A stretch of DNA of 64,000 nt, taken from positions 20,633 through 84,632 of the forward strand of contig VGOW01000009.1 in NCBI GenBank assembly GCA_016875735.1. The letters run 5' to 3'. Position numbers and translations under genes: made by a program. Position 1 is the stretch's first letter; the number at the start of each line of letters is the position of its first letter. Below, piece after piece: positions 17,055 to 25,599 of the stretch. This DNA comes from Chloroflexota bacterium. GTDB lineage: Bacteria; Chloroflexota; Anaerolineae; Anaerolineales; VGOW01. Under the pieces are notes generated by a model. That model had not been told where the DNA came from, did no database searches, and was given only the letters and a program-made list of their open reading frames with translations.

Positions 17055-18400
17055 CACTGCTTTGCAATCTCTTCGAGCGCGTTCGCCAAGTCGTCGATGT
17101 CGTCGGGCATGTTCATCTCGGTGACAGCGAGGAGCATGTGCTGATCGAGGTGGGCGTAATCCTGTCCAAGATCGTAGCCGCCGATGATGCCGTATTCGTC
17201 GAGCAACTCGGCGTTGATGTCGGCGACGGGGCGCGGACAGCGCACGACAAACTCGTGGAAGAATGGCCGGTCGCGCAACACGGTGTAGCCCGACAGTTCG
17301 CCGATGCGGTCGGCGGCGTAGTGAGCGCGGTGGTAACACACTTCGGCCACTTGCCGCAGGCCGTTCCTGCCCAATGTGGAAAGATACACGGTGGCGGCAA
17401 TCGCCATCAGCCCTTGATTGGTGCAAATGTTGGAGGTGGCTTTCTCGCGGCGGATGTGTTGTTCGCGCGTGGCGAGGGTGAGTACGTAACCTTTTTTGCC
17501 GGAGGCGTCCACCGTCTCGCCCACGAGCCGCCCGGCCATTTTGCGAACGTACTCTTTCTTCGTGGCGAAGAAGCCGAGATACGGCCCGCCGAACGAGATG
17601 GGGATGCCAAGCGGCTGGCCCTCGCCCACCACCATATCGGCGCCCAATGCGCCGGGCGGGGTGAGCAGGCCGAGCGCCACTGGGTTGGCGACGACGCACA
17701 GCAGTGCGCCCACGCCGTGCGCGGCATCGGCAATGGGCTTGAGATCTTCGACGCCGCCGAGGAAGTCGGGATACGGCGCGACGACCATCGCCGTGTCGGT
17801 GTCCATCAACGGAACGAGATCGCTCAGGGTGAGATCGAGTTGATCGTCGCCGACGATGTTCAGCCCCATGCCCTGCGTGTACGTTCGCAGGACGGCGCGG
17901 TAGTGCGGGTGAACGAGAGGCGAGAGAATGATCTTCTTTCGCTTGAGCCGGAAGTGGTTGATGGCCATCACTGCCGCTTCGGCCAGCGACGTGGCGCCGT
18001 CGTAATGGCTGGCGTTGGAGGCCTCCATCCCGGTGAGGGCGCAGATCATCGACTGATATTCGTAGATGGCTTGCAGTGTGCCCTGCGACACTTCGGGTTG
18101 ATACGGCGTGTACGCGGTGAAGAACTCGCCGCGCATGATCATTTGATTGACGATGGAGGGGACAAAGTGATTGTAAGCGCCCGCGCCGAGAAAGCACGAG
18201 AACTCGCCGGTGTGCGCGTTGGAGCCGGCCAACTCTTGCAGCTCGCGCATCGTCTCCGGTTCTGAAAGAGGCCCGGGCAGATCGAGGTCGGGGAAGCGGA
18301 CGCTGGCCGGAACATCGGCGAAGAACTCGTCGGTGCTTTTGACTCCGATGGCGGCCAGCATGGCCTTGCGGTCGGCGTCTGTGTGAGGAATGTAGCTCAT
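17054..18400 (-). CDS. gcvPA: Glycine dehydrogenase (decarboxylating) subunit 1
   Basis: The 448-residue N-terminal-type half of the split glycine decarboxylase. Family segments include MSYIPHTDADRKAML, FLGAGAYNHFVPSIVNQM, FTAYTPYQPEVSQGTLQ and SNASHYDGATSLAEA. The lysine that binds PLP is in GcvPB, and the two subunits form the active dimer. The ATG at 18400 abuts a 14-unit heptamer array that separates it from gcvH. Under control of the glycine riboswitch upstream of gcvH. Confidence 0.95.
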   Translation of the reverse strand: MSYIPHTDADRKAMLAAIGVKSTDEFFADVPASVRFPDLDLPGPLSEPETMRELQELAGSNAHTGEFSCFLGAGAYNHFVPSIVNQMIMRGEFFTAYTPYQPEVSQGTLQAIYEYQSMICALTGMEASNASHYDGATSLAEAAVMAINHFRLKRKKIILSPLVHPHYRAVLRTYTQGMGLNIVGDDQLDLTLSDLVPLMDTDTAMVVAPYPDFLGGVEDLKPIADAAHGVGALLCVVANPVALGLLTPPGALGADMVVGEGQPLGIPISFGGPYLGFFATKKEYVRKMAGRLVGETVDASGKKGYVLTLATREQHIRREKATSNICTNQGLMAIAATVYLSTLGRNGLRQVAEVCYHRAHYAADRIGELSGYTVLRDRPFFHEFVVRCPRPVADINAELLDEYGIIGGYDLGQDYAHLDQHMLLAVTEMNMPDDIDDLANALEEIAKQ

Positions 18401-18498
18401 GACAGTAGCCAGTAATTAGTAGTCGGTAATTAGTAATCGGTGATCAGTGTTGGCTTCCACTGAATACTAATTACTACTTACTGATTACTATCTCAGTG
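18401..18498. repeat. Phased heptamer array between gcvH and gcvPA (14 units)
   Basis: Fourteen contiguous 7-nt units (GACAGTA, ATTAGTA, ATCGGTG ... TTACTGA, TTACTAT). The left and right halves are partly complementary. The array covers the last two codons and stop of gcvH and touches the gcvPA start codon. Confidence 0.85.
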
Positions 18499-18882
18499 CG
18501 CTCGCTCATCGCAATACTTTTGATACGCGGCGGCATCCATCAGCCCGGCTAGTTCGGCGGAGTCGGCGATTCCGAATTTGATCATCCACGCGTTGCCGTA
18601 AGGGTCCTGGTTCACGAGTTCCGGCGAGTCGGACAGCGCGGCGTTGGTTTCGATGATCTCGCCGCTGAGGGGCATGTTCATTTCGCTGGCGGCCTTCACC
18701 GACTCGACCGAGCCGAACGACTCACCCTGTTTGAGCGACGTGCCCGCCGACTGCAGTTCGACGAACACGATATCCGAAAGTTGAGTTTGGGCGTAATCGC
18801 TGATACCGGCGGTGGCGGTGTCGCCGTCCACCCGCACCCACTCATCGCTTTTGGTGTATTTCAGATCGGCTGGGATATTCAT
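18493..18882 (-). CDS. gcvH: Glycine cleavage system H protein
   Basis: This 129-residue lipoyl carrier shuttles the aminomethyl intermediate between the P and T proteins and presents reduced lipoate to the L protein. The lipoyl lysine is Lys63 in SVESVKAASE. The N-terminus (IPADLKYTKSDEWVRVDG) and the GNAWMIKFGI end are typical. AGGAGA lies 6 nt before the ATG. It is the first gene after the glycine riboswitch. Confidence 0.95.
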   Translation of the reverse strand: MNIPADLKYTKSDEWVRVDGDTATAGISDYAQTQLSDIVFVELQSAGTSLKQGESFGSVESVKAASEMNMPLSGEIIETNAALSDSPELVNQDPYGNAWMIKFGIADSAELAGLMDAAAYQKYCDERAH

Positions 18883-18905
18883 GATTTATCTCCTGAGTTA
18901 GAGTT

Positions 18906-18975
18906 TCACCACAAAGGCACGAAGGCGCACAAAGGATTCGGGGTGATTCTTCGTGTCTTTGTGTCTTGGTGGTGA
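18906..18975. repeat. Imperfect palindrome in the gcvH leader
   Basis: CACCACAAAGGCACGAAGGC pairs imperfectly with CTTCGTGTCTTTGTGTCTTGGTGGTG. It lies between the riboswitch terminator and gcvH, and is of the same type as 5948 and 40057. Confidence 0.65.
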
Positions 18976-18984
18976 GCACGAATC

Positions 18985-19019
18985 AAAAAGGGACACAAAC
19001 GAAAAATAGTCTGCGTCCC
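18985..19019 (-). terminator. Terminator overlapping the 3' end of the glycine riboswitch
   Basis: On the minus strand GGGACGCAGAC pairs with GTTTGTGTCCC (11 bp, two G-U pairs) around TATTTTTC, followed by TTTTTG. The 5' strand is shared with the closing region of the second aptamer, as expected for a transcription-control platform. Confidence 0.8.
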
Positions 19020-19214
19020 TCTGTCGTAGGCCTGAGAGATTCGCCCCGTTGGCACAGGGGTTGCCCCATCGGCGCTTCGCCGATCGTTCGGCGACGACTT
19101 TCCAGAGGATGCGGCAGCAGGGTCCTTTTTACCTGAGAGTTTCAACCGGCGCGACGCCCGCGCCAGCCTTGCCCCTTCGGTGTCCCATCGTTCAGGGAGC
19201 TCTCCCCTGTCGCC
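19009..19214 (-). ncRNA. Tandem glycine riboswitch (gcvT motif)
   Basis: On the minus strand two aptamers occur in order. The first has GGGGAGAG, CACCGAAGGGGCAA and AACTCTCAGGTAAAAAGGAC. A short linker with CTCTGGAAAGTCG follows. The second has CACCGATGGGGCAA and ATCTCTCAGGC, ending in ACAGAGGGACGC. These are the conserved cores of the two-aptamer glycine riboswitch. It sits directly downstream of a consensus promoter and about 130 nt ahead of gcvH. Binding of glycine would be expected to prevent the overlapping terminator and switch on the gcv operon. Confidence 0.93.
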
Positions 19215-19231
19215 GTTAAGTTGCGAGTGAG

Positions 19232-19260
19232 ATTGTATTACCGTGAGAGGGATGAGTCAA
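19232..19260 (-). promoter_or_regulatory. Sigma70-type promoter of the gcv operon
   Basis: TTGACT, a 17-nt spacer, then TACAAT on the minus strand, ending about 18 nt before the first aptamer. The hexamers match the glyA-gcvT promoter. Between here and 19310 I see nothing else. Confidence 0.75.
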
Positions 19261-19310
19261 GGAACGGACATATACAAAATGCTTTTCGGCCCACGCGGGC
19301 GTGAGAATCG

Positions 19311-20034
19311 TCACCCGTTGTGAAGCCGCCTCTGGCACACAGCCATTTGACATGTGGCGAATGACCCTCGCTTCAGCCCGGCGATCACCGTGTCGAAATA
19401 GTCTCGCGAAAAGTTGAAGGCCACATCGGGCAAGAGGCGATGCTCGACGATCTCCAGCCCGCGAGTTTCGAGGTAACGAGCAAACTCGCTCCGGTTCCAC
19501 TCACGAACGTGTTCGGCTTTGGGGCAATGCAGGGCGTCCGGGCCGCGCAGAACATCGCGCTCCGGAGTCGAGATCACGAAATACGCTCCGCCGCTCGCCA
19601 CTTGAAAGAGATAGCGAAGGAGCGCATCGGTCGGCCATGTGCTCGATCACGTCGGCGCAGATGATCAAATCGAATTCGCCGCGCAGACTCTCGGAGGGCG
19701 CTTCGAGATTCTCGGCGTGAAATTCGCCGCGCGGGTAGCGCTCGCGGCACAAGTCAATTGCGCTCTGCTGATCGACGCCGGCCACACGGCGGCACACGGG
19801 CGCGAGCAAGCGCATCAATTTGATCGCCGGGCCGCACCCAACGTCAATCGCCGATTGCAGATTCTTCTCGCGGGCCAAAGCCGCCGCCCGCTCGTACACT
19901 TGATGCTGAAAAAACGCCGACGTGTAAATGCGCCGCGCCGTCCAATACTGGCGGCCATCGGCGTCCAGCGTGAGGTTGCCGCGCGAATTGGATTGATAGC
20001 CCGGTTTGATGCAGTAGTTGTCTGCGGCGCTCAT
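19311..20034 (-). pseudogene. Class I SAM methyltransferase with an apparent +1 frameshift
   Basis: Two reading frames together make one methyltransferase. The first (from ATG 20034) has SAIDVGCGPAIKLMRLL, the SAM-binding motif I, and FDLIICADVIEHM. The second continues with SGGAYFVISTPERDVLRGPD and HVREWNRSEFARYLETRGL. The frames meet near 19626-19632, where removing one C from GACCGAT restores ADDALLRYLF. This could be a true one-base insertion or an assembly error. The start overlaps the alr stop as ATGA, so it was translationally coupled to alr. The methyl acceptor is unknown; the layout resembles UbiG-like or sugar methyltransferases. Confidence 0.75.
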
Positions 20035-21149
20035 ACATAAAACCTGGGCACGCGGGCCATGATGCCGCTGGTCACATCGTAGTTGATCGTTCCCCACCAC
20101 GCGGCGGCGTCCTCCGCCGTGATGCGCGCCCCGCCCTGCTTTCCGATCAGCGCCACCTCATCGCCCACTCTCACGTTGCCCGCCTCGCTCACGTTCGCCA
20201 TTATTTGATCCATGCACACGCGGCCCACCACCGGCACACGCCGCCCGCCGACGATCACCTGCGCCACGTTTTTCGGAAAGCGGCGGAAGCCGTCGGCGTA
20301 ACCGACCGGAATGACGGCGATGCGCTCACTGCCTTTGGTCACGTATTCGCGCCCGTAACTCACGGGTGTGCCCGGCGGCAAAGTTTTCACCTGCGCCACA
20401 ACCGACTTCCATTCGAGCGCGGGCACGAAATCGGAAGGCGCGGGCACGTCGGGCGAGGGATGAAGCCCATACATGGCGATGCCGACGCGCACGAGATCGA
20501 ATCTCGCTTCGGGCAGGGCGAGCGCCGCCGCCGAGTTGGCGGCGTGAACGATCTTCGGATCGCGGTCTTCGGCCCCCAGCGCCTCCACCACATGAAGGAA
20601 GCGGCGCAGCTGTTCGAGCGCGAAAGTTTGATCGGACTCGTCCGCGGCGGCAAAGTGAGTGAACAGCCCTTCCGCCACCGCACCCGGAATCACGTCAATC
20701 TTTTTCACCAGTGGCGCCGCCTCGGAATGCGCCGCGCCCAGCCGCCCCATTCCCGTATCCACTTTCACGTGCAACCGCGCGCGGCGATTGATGGCTCGCG
20801 CCGTGTCGGCGTACGCATTGGCAATGTTGAGATCATAAACAGTCAATGAGAGATCGTTTTCGATAGCCTCTCGCGCCGAGTCGGGCGGCGTGTATCCGAG
20901 CACGAGAATGTTGGCCTTCAGCCCGGCCTGCCTCAGCGCCATGCCCTCGGCGGCGAAAGCCACGCCCAACCATTCGGCTCCGGCCTCCACCGCCGACCGC
21001 GAGACCTCGACCGCGCCGTGCCCGTAGGCGTTCGCCTTCACCACCGCCATCACCCCCGTCTGCGCGATCTGTTTCATCCGCCGCAAGTTGTGTTGAATGG
21101 CAGAAAGATGAATGACAGCAAAGGTGGGGCGAGGAGGGATGAAAGGCAT
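20031..21149 (-). CDS. alr: Alanine racemase
   Basis: PLP enzyme that interconverts L- and D-alanine for peptidoglycan. The 372-residue protein has the PLP lysine at about 38 (AVVKANAYGHGAVEV), a GMGRLGA motif, a catalytic tyrosine region in PVSYGREYVTKGSERIAVIPVGYADGF, and VCMDQIMANV. I start it at ATG 21149 (MPFIPPRPTFAV). The track ORF runs 70 codons further because the adjacent heptamer array has no stop in this frame (TPNSKLQ repeats), which is not protein-like. The 3' end overlaps the methyltransferase start. Confidence 0.93.
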   Translation of the reverse strand: MPFIPPRPTFAVIHLSAIQHNLRRMKQIAQTGVMAVVKANAYGHGAVEVSRSAVEAGAEWLGVAFAAEGMALRQAGLKANILVLGYTPPDSAREAIENDLSLTVYDLNIANAYADTARAINRRARLHVKVDTGMGRLGAAHSEAAPLVKKIDVIPGAVAEGLFTHFAAADESDQTFALEQLRRFLHVVEALGAEDRDPKIVHAANSAAALALPEARFDLVRVGIAMYGLHPSPDVPAPSDFVPALEWKSVVAQVKTLPPGTPVSYGREYVTKGSERIAVIPVGYADGFRRFPKNVAQVIVGGRRVPVVGRVCMDQIMANVSEAGNVRVGDEVALIGKQGGARITAEDAAAWWGTINYDVTSGIMARVPRFYV

Positions 21150-21201
21150 AGCACGATTATAAATCTCAAATCTCAAACTCCAAACCTCAAAACGGCAACG
21201 T

Positions 21202-21337
21202 TTTGGAGTTTGGAGTTTGGAGTTTGGAGTTTGGAGTTTGGAGTTTGGAGTTTGGAGTTTGGAGTTTGGAGTTTGGAGTTTGGAGTTTGGAGTTTGGAGT
21301 TTGGAGTTTGGAGTTTGGAGTTTGGAGTTTGGAGTTT
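21202..21337. repeat. TTTGGAG heptamer array, 19 near-perfect copies
   Basis: Nineteen uninterrupted copies of TTTGGAG plus three bases fill the gap between the divergent alr and transporter genes. The preceding 30 nt contain the complementary words (AAACTCC, AAACCTC) ending AAAACG-GCAA-CGTTTT, so the array can fold back on itself. It is open in several frames on both strands, which creates long false ORFs. Confidence 0.95.
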
Positions 21338-21357
21338 CGACTATAATCCCCCCGCGC

Positions 21358-23154
21358 ATGACTCCTCAAGTCGCCCTCGTCCTCGCCATTGTCGCCATCG
21401 CCACACTGCTGCTCATCACCGAACGACTGCGCTCGGATGTGGTGGCCTTGCTCACGCTGGTGGCGCTCGCGCTCACCGGGCTGGTCTCGCCGCAAGAAGC
21501 ATTCGCCGGGTTCAGCCGCTCGGCGTTCATCACCATCCTCTCCATCTTCATCATCACCGAAGCGCTGGAGCGAACCGGCGTCACGCGGGTGATCGGAGAT
21601 CGGTTGTTGAGGCTGGCCGGTGGGAGCGAGAAGCGGCTCCTGCCGGTGGTGATGCTGGCCGGGGCAGCGCTGTCGCTGTTCATGAACAACATCGCCGCGG
21701 GCGCGGTCTTGCTTCCAGCCATCATCGGCATCACTCGCAAGACGAACATCAAGCCGTCGAAACTGCTCATGCCTCTGGCGTTTGCCACGATGCTCGGCGG
21801 CATGGCCACCCTGCTCACCACGTCCAACATTCTTGTGAGCAATGCGCTGCGCGATGCCAGCCTCGAGCCATTCTCGCTGTTCGACTTTGCGCCGGTCGGC
21901 ATCCCCATCGTCGTCGTCGGCATCCTGTACATGACTCTCGCAGGACAGCGACTCTTGCCCGAACACGATCCCGGCGGCGGCGCGCGCCCCACCGCCACGC
22001 CCGGACAGCTGGCCGAATTGTACGGGCTGAAGCAAGGGCTGTGCCAAATGTATGTGCAGAGCGGGTCGAGCATGGCCGGGCTCTCGCTGGCGCGTGGAGG
22101 GTGGAGTGACAAACTGGGGCTGATGGTGATCGGCGTCTCGCGCGGCGGACGCGTCACACTTTCGCCGAGCCGCGACTTCGAGATCATCGAGGGCGATGTG
22201 GTGCTGGCCGGAGGGCAAACGGACGACGTCGAACTGTCGTATTACGGCTTGGTGCGCACCGATGATCCATCGTGGACGGGCGAGCTGTCTTCCGATGAGA
22301 TCGATCTCGTCGAGGTGATCCTCGCGCCCCGCTCCGACTTCGCCGACAAAACGTTGAAGGAGTTGAACTTCCGCGACAAGTTCGGCCTCACGGTGCTTTC
22401 GATCTGGCGCAGGGACGTCGCCATCCGCGACGCGCTCGGCGACATCCCTTTGCAGCTGGGCGACGCGCTGTTGGCGCAAGGGCCGCACGAGAAGATCGCC
22501 ATCCTCCGCCGCGAGCCAAACGTGATCGTGCTCGACGAAGGCGAAGAGACGCCGACACTGCAACCGCGCAAAGGCCCGATGGCGGCGGTGATCGTGGTGG
22601 TCGCGCTGGCGCTCGCCACACTGGAGATCGTGCCCATCGCCGAGGCATTTTTCACCGCCGCGCTGGCGCTGGTGCTCACCGGATGTCTCACGATGGACGA
22701 GGCCTACAAATCCATCGAATGGCGCGGCCTGTTTCTCATCTCCGGTTTCATTCCGTTGGGCATCGCCCTCGACAGCACGGGCGCGGCGGCATTGTTGGGG
22801 CAAGGTTTGGTGGCAACGTTGGGGCGGTTCGGGCCGGTGGTGTTGGCCGGGGGGCTGTTCGTAGCCACGGCCATTGCTCTGCAAGTCGTTGGCAATGTGG
22901 GGTCGGCGGTCATCTTCGCGCCCATTGCCATCAGCGCCGCCCAGCACATCGGCAGTGACCCGCGCGCCTTCGCTATGGCCGTTGCGCTCGGCACGTCCAT
23001 GGCCTTTCTCATCCCCACCGCCCACCCGGTGAACGTGCTGATGATGGGCCCCGGCGGATACAGCGTGAAAGATTTCGTGAGGGTTGGGTGGGGAATGACG
23101 CTGGCGTTGTTGGTTGTCGTCATCATCGCCCTGCCGATAGCGTGGGGAGTGTGA
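21358..23154 (+). CDS. SLC13/DASS-type permease with central RCK_C (TrkA-C) domains
   Basis: A 598-residue membrane transporter of the ion-transporter superfamily that takes up anions such as sulfate, phosphate or dicarboxylates, or exchanges sodium. Two membrane halves flank a soluble insert. The first half carries SLFMNNIAAGAVLLPAI and TMLGGMATLLTTSNILVSN; the second FIPLGIALDSTGAAALL and GNVGSAVIFAPIAISAAQ. The insert (about residues 220-400) holds two TrkA-C-like domains that usually bind nucleotides or other ligands and gate transport. I start it at ATG 21358, just past the heptamer array; the track start inside the array is not credible. The substrate is unknown. Confidence 0.85.
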   Translation: MTPQVALVLAIVAIATLLLITERLRSDVVALLTLVALALTGLVSPQEAFAGFSRSAFITILSIFIITEALERTGVTRVIGDRLLRLAGGSEKRLLPVVMLAGAALSLFMNNIAAGAVLLPAIIGITRKTNIKPSKLLMPLAFATMLGGMATLLTTSNILVSNALRDASLEPFSLFDFAPVGIPIVVVGILYMTLAGQRLLPEHDPGGGARPTATPGQLAELYGLKQGLCQMYVQSGSSMAGLSLARGGWSDKLGLMVIGVSRGGRVTLSPSRDFEIIEGDVVLAGGQTDDVELSYYGLVRTDDPSWTGELSSDEIDLVEVILAPRSDFADKTLKELNFRDKFGLTVLSIWRRDVAIRDALGDIPLQLGDALLAQGPHEKIAILRREPNVIVLDEGEETPTLQPRKGPMAAVIVVVALALATLEIVPIAEAFFTAALALVLTGCLTMDEAYKSIEWRGLFLISGFIPLGIALDSTGAAALLGQGLVATLGRFGPVVLAGGLFVATAIALQVVGNVGSAVIFAPIAISAAQHIGSDPRAFAMAVALGTSMAFLIPTAHPVNVLMMGPGGYSVKDFVRVGWGMTLALLVVVIIALPIAWGV

Positions 23155-23196
23155 TAGCATATTATCATCGTTCGTTTGCTGATCGCACAAACAAGC

Positions 23197-24663
23197 ATGA
23201 TATCCAAAGACCACCTCCGAAACCTAAAAGAGAATAACCTGCCTGAGCTATACCGCTTGATAAGCGCATCCAAAGACAGTCGGGAAATCTTGTTCATCTT
23301 GGAAAATCTAGGGTATTTGCCAGAGGATTTTAATGGCGATGTGCTTGTTCCATTGGTTGCCCACCCCTTCCATAAGGTGCGCCTATGGGCTGTCAAGAAT
23401 CTTGGCAAAGTTGCCGATCAGAAATGGTTGGCTTTGCTTCTCGCCACTGCTAAGAACGATAACGATTCTATGGTTAGGCGCGAATCTGTATCATCTATTG
23501 GCAGAATGAGAACCCCGCAAGCGATACCCTTGCTCATCGAACTGTTGAACGACAAAGATCCGAAAGTCGTTTTGCAGGCAATCAGAGGGCTAATAGTGTT
23601 CAAAGACAGGCTGAACGTCAGAGACGCTCTCACACAACTGTCATCGCATCCCAACGAAATGATTCAGAGCGTGATCCGTCGCGAATTCTCAAAAAACGGC
23701 GAGTATGCCCAGCCCGAGCAGCCTCACCCAGTGTCACCAGATTTCATGCGTGATGTTGTGGTACACGGCGATGTCCGGGATATTCTCAAATACGCGGCGG
23801 ATGAGTCGGTTCATCTGACATTTACTTCCCCGCCCTACTACAACGCCCGTGATTATTCTATTTACGCCAGTTACAATGATTATCTTGATTTCCTTACCGA
23901 TGTCTTCAAATCGGTGCACCGCGTGACAAAGGAAGGGCGGTTTCTTATAGTAAACACATCTCCTGTGATTATTCCCCGGGTTAGCCGAATGCATTCGAGC
24001 AAAAGGTACCCCATTCCATTCGATCTTCACTGCCGTCTAGTCCAGAACGGATGGGAGTTCGTAGATGATATTGTCTGGCTCAAGCCTGAAAGCAGCGCCA
24101 AAAATCGTAACGCTGGTTTTCTGCAACATCGTAAGCCGTTGGCCTACAAACCCAATGCAGTCACTGAGTATCTAATGGTATACAGAAAGCAGACAGACAA
24201 ACTGCTGGACTGGAACATGCGGCAGTATGATTGGGACACTATAGAGGCAAGTCGTATCAAGGGCGATTACGAAACATCTAATGTTTGGAAAATCGATCCT
24301 ACTTTCGATAGAGTGCACACCGCCGTTTTTCCAATCGAATTATGCGACAGGGTCATCAGATTCTTCTCCTACAAAGGTGACCTTGTCTTTGATCCATTTG
24401 CGGGGAGTGGAACTCTCGGAAGAGCAGCCAAGGGTTTGGGACGATTTTTCTTTCTCGCCGAGCAAGAAGAGGCCTATATAGAGAGAATGAAACACGACCT
24501 CGCAATTGAACAAAATCTGTTCGACCGACGAGAAACCCGTTTCCTTACTGCGGAAGATTTTCACGCCTTGAGAAAGGACTACGACCATCGTGTTGACATT
24601 AACCGCCAACGTGATCCGAAGAATAGTGGGCCGATTATTACGCAGCGAAGACTATCGCACTGA
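23197..24663 (+). CDS. Type II DNA methyltransferase (N4-cytosine/N6-adenine) with N-terminal HEAT repeats
   Basis: A 488-residue modification enzyme. The catalytic motif IV TSPPYY is near residue 212 and the SAM motif FDPFAGSGTLG near 398, the order of beta-class amino-methyltransferases; the SPPY form fits N4-cytosine or N6-adenine methylation. The first 170 residues are unusual: they look like HEAT repeats (VRLWAVKNLGKVADQKWLALLL, VRRESVSSIGRMRTPQAIPLLIELL, VVLQAIRGLIVF). The coding sequence is visibly more AT-rich than its neighbours, which suggests transfer. It overlaps the endonuclease gene by 74 nt. I prefer ATG 23197 to the TTG seven codons upstream. Confidence 0.85.
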   Translation: MISKDHLRNLKENNLPELYRLISASKDSREILFILENLGYLPEDFNGDVLVPLVAHPFHKVRLWAVKNLGKVADQKWLALLLATAKNDNDSMVRRESVSSIGRMRTPQAIPLLIELLNDKDPKVVLQAIRGLIVFKDRLNVRDALTQLSSHPNEMIQSVIRREFSKNGEYAQPEQPHPVSPDFMRDVVVHGDVRDILKYAADESVHLTFTSPPYYNARDYSIYASYNDYLDFLTDVFKSVHRVTKEGRFLIVNTSPVIIPRVSRMHSSKRYPIPFDLHCRLVQNGWEFVDDIVWLKPESSAKNRNAGFLQHRKPLAYKPNAVTEYLMVYRKQTDKLLDWNMRQYDWDTIEASRIKGDYETSNVWKIDPTFDRVHTAVFPIELCDRVIRFFSYKGDLVFDPFAGSGTLGRAAKGLGRFFFLAEQEEAYIERMKHDLAIEQNLFDRRETRFLTAEDFHALRKDYDHRVDINRQRDPKNSGPIITQRRLSH

Positions 24664-25549
24664 GGTCATAGCCTTAATCAACGCAGAATTTCTAGAGTAT
24701 GCTATTGAATTCTTCGGGCGCGTCGTTGACGCTAAACTCAAAAACCAATCTGTAACGGCGGACTGGTATAAGGCGGAGTTTTTGGATGCCCGGCTTCGCT
24801 CCGATGATCTCATTATTCACTCTGGCCTAAACAAAAAGACCATCTACGACATATATCACTCCACACGGCGAGAGATCGTGCTGGAAGTGACACAAGAGCA
24901 TTACACACAGCTGTATGAAGCGATAAGCAGTTTGGTAGACCAGGACAACGAAATAGACGTCACTTTAACCATCAAGTTTCGGGGCGTAAGTGTTGACCTT
25001 ACCATTGGTGAGAGTCTCATCGTCATTAATACTCTTGCAGTCAAGCGAGCAGAGCTGCGCGGCGGGGCATGGAGCACAACTGGCAAACGGGTAGAAAAGA
25101 TACTGATGCTCACCCTTTGTAAACTGTACCGGATACCGCGAGGAAATTACAATCTTACAGGTCTGACCAAATCTAAGCGGGAAGTTGATTTCTTTTTGGT
25201 AAGCAACGACGGCAAGAAAAGCAATTGCGAAGTCAAACTAATGGGCAAGGGCAATCCTGAAAGCGCAGATGCGACCATCGCAAGAGCCAGTGAAATCTTT
25301 GTTGCGGACAAATTGTCCGACCTGAACAAGAAGCAGTTGTCGGAACTGGGTATCAACTGGGTCGAACTTCGCGCTCGGAACGGTTACAAGAAGTTTGGCG
25401 AGATATTGCGAGCGCTGGACATTCCTCACATCGAATATACAGGTGACATTGATGGTGAGATAGATCGGGTGTTGGATGAGGCTTTTCAAGAATACGATGC
25501 TGTCGCTAACCAAGGAAAACCTCGTCGCAAATCGCCTCCGCACAGGTGA
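24590..25549 (+). CDS. Type II restriction endonuclease, CfrBI-like
   Basis: A 319-residue protein encoded directly after and overlapping the methyltransferase, hence the cognate endonuclease. A PD-(D/E)XK-type catalytic centre is visible as SKREVDFFLV (Glu198, Asp200) followed by NCEVKLMGKG (Glu214, Lys216). The overall pattern, with the AWSTTGKRVEKILMLTLC helix before the core, recalls the RE_CfrBI family, but I hold that assignment loosely. It probably starts at GTG 24590, with GAAAGGA upstream. AT-rich like its partner. The last dozen residues (KPRRKSPPHR) look like read-through into GC-rich host DNA. Confidence 0.75.
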   Translation: MLTLTANVIRRIVGRLLRSEDYRTEVIALINAEFLEYAIEFFGRVVDAKLKNQSVTADWYKAEFLDARLRSDDLIIHSGLNKKTIYDIYHSTRREIVLEVTQEHYTQLYEAISSLVDQDNEIDVTLTIKFRGVSVDLTIGESLIVINTLAVKRAELRGGAWSTTGKRVEKILMLTLCKLYRIPRGNYNLTGLTKSKREVDFFLVSNDGKKSNCEVKLMGKGNPESADATIARASEIFVADKLSDLNKKQLSELGINWVELRARNGYKKFGEILRALDIPHIEYTGDIDGEIDRVLDEAFQEYDAVANQGKPRRKSPPHR

Positions 25550-25599
25550 ACGCCTCTCATCTCAGAGGCTAACGCGCGCTGGAACAACGCCCAGACTCA

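Noticed and set aside
15227-18265. 1012-aa plus-strand ORF opposite the gcv genes
   Set aside because: It lies antisense to gcvPB and gcvPA, has the His/Arg/Val-rich composition of a shadow frame, and shows no domain. The gcv genes have diagnostic motifs and a riboswitch.
21202-21337. Heptamer array considered as a CRISPR
   Set aside because: There are no spacers: units of 7 nt are directly adjacent, and no cas genes are present.
21187-23214. 675-aa minus-strand ORF including TPNSKLQ repeats
   Set aside because: Antisense to the SLC13 gene and extended through the heptamer array, which has no stop in this frame.
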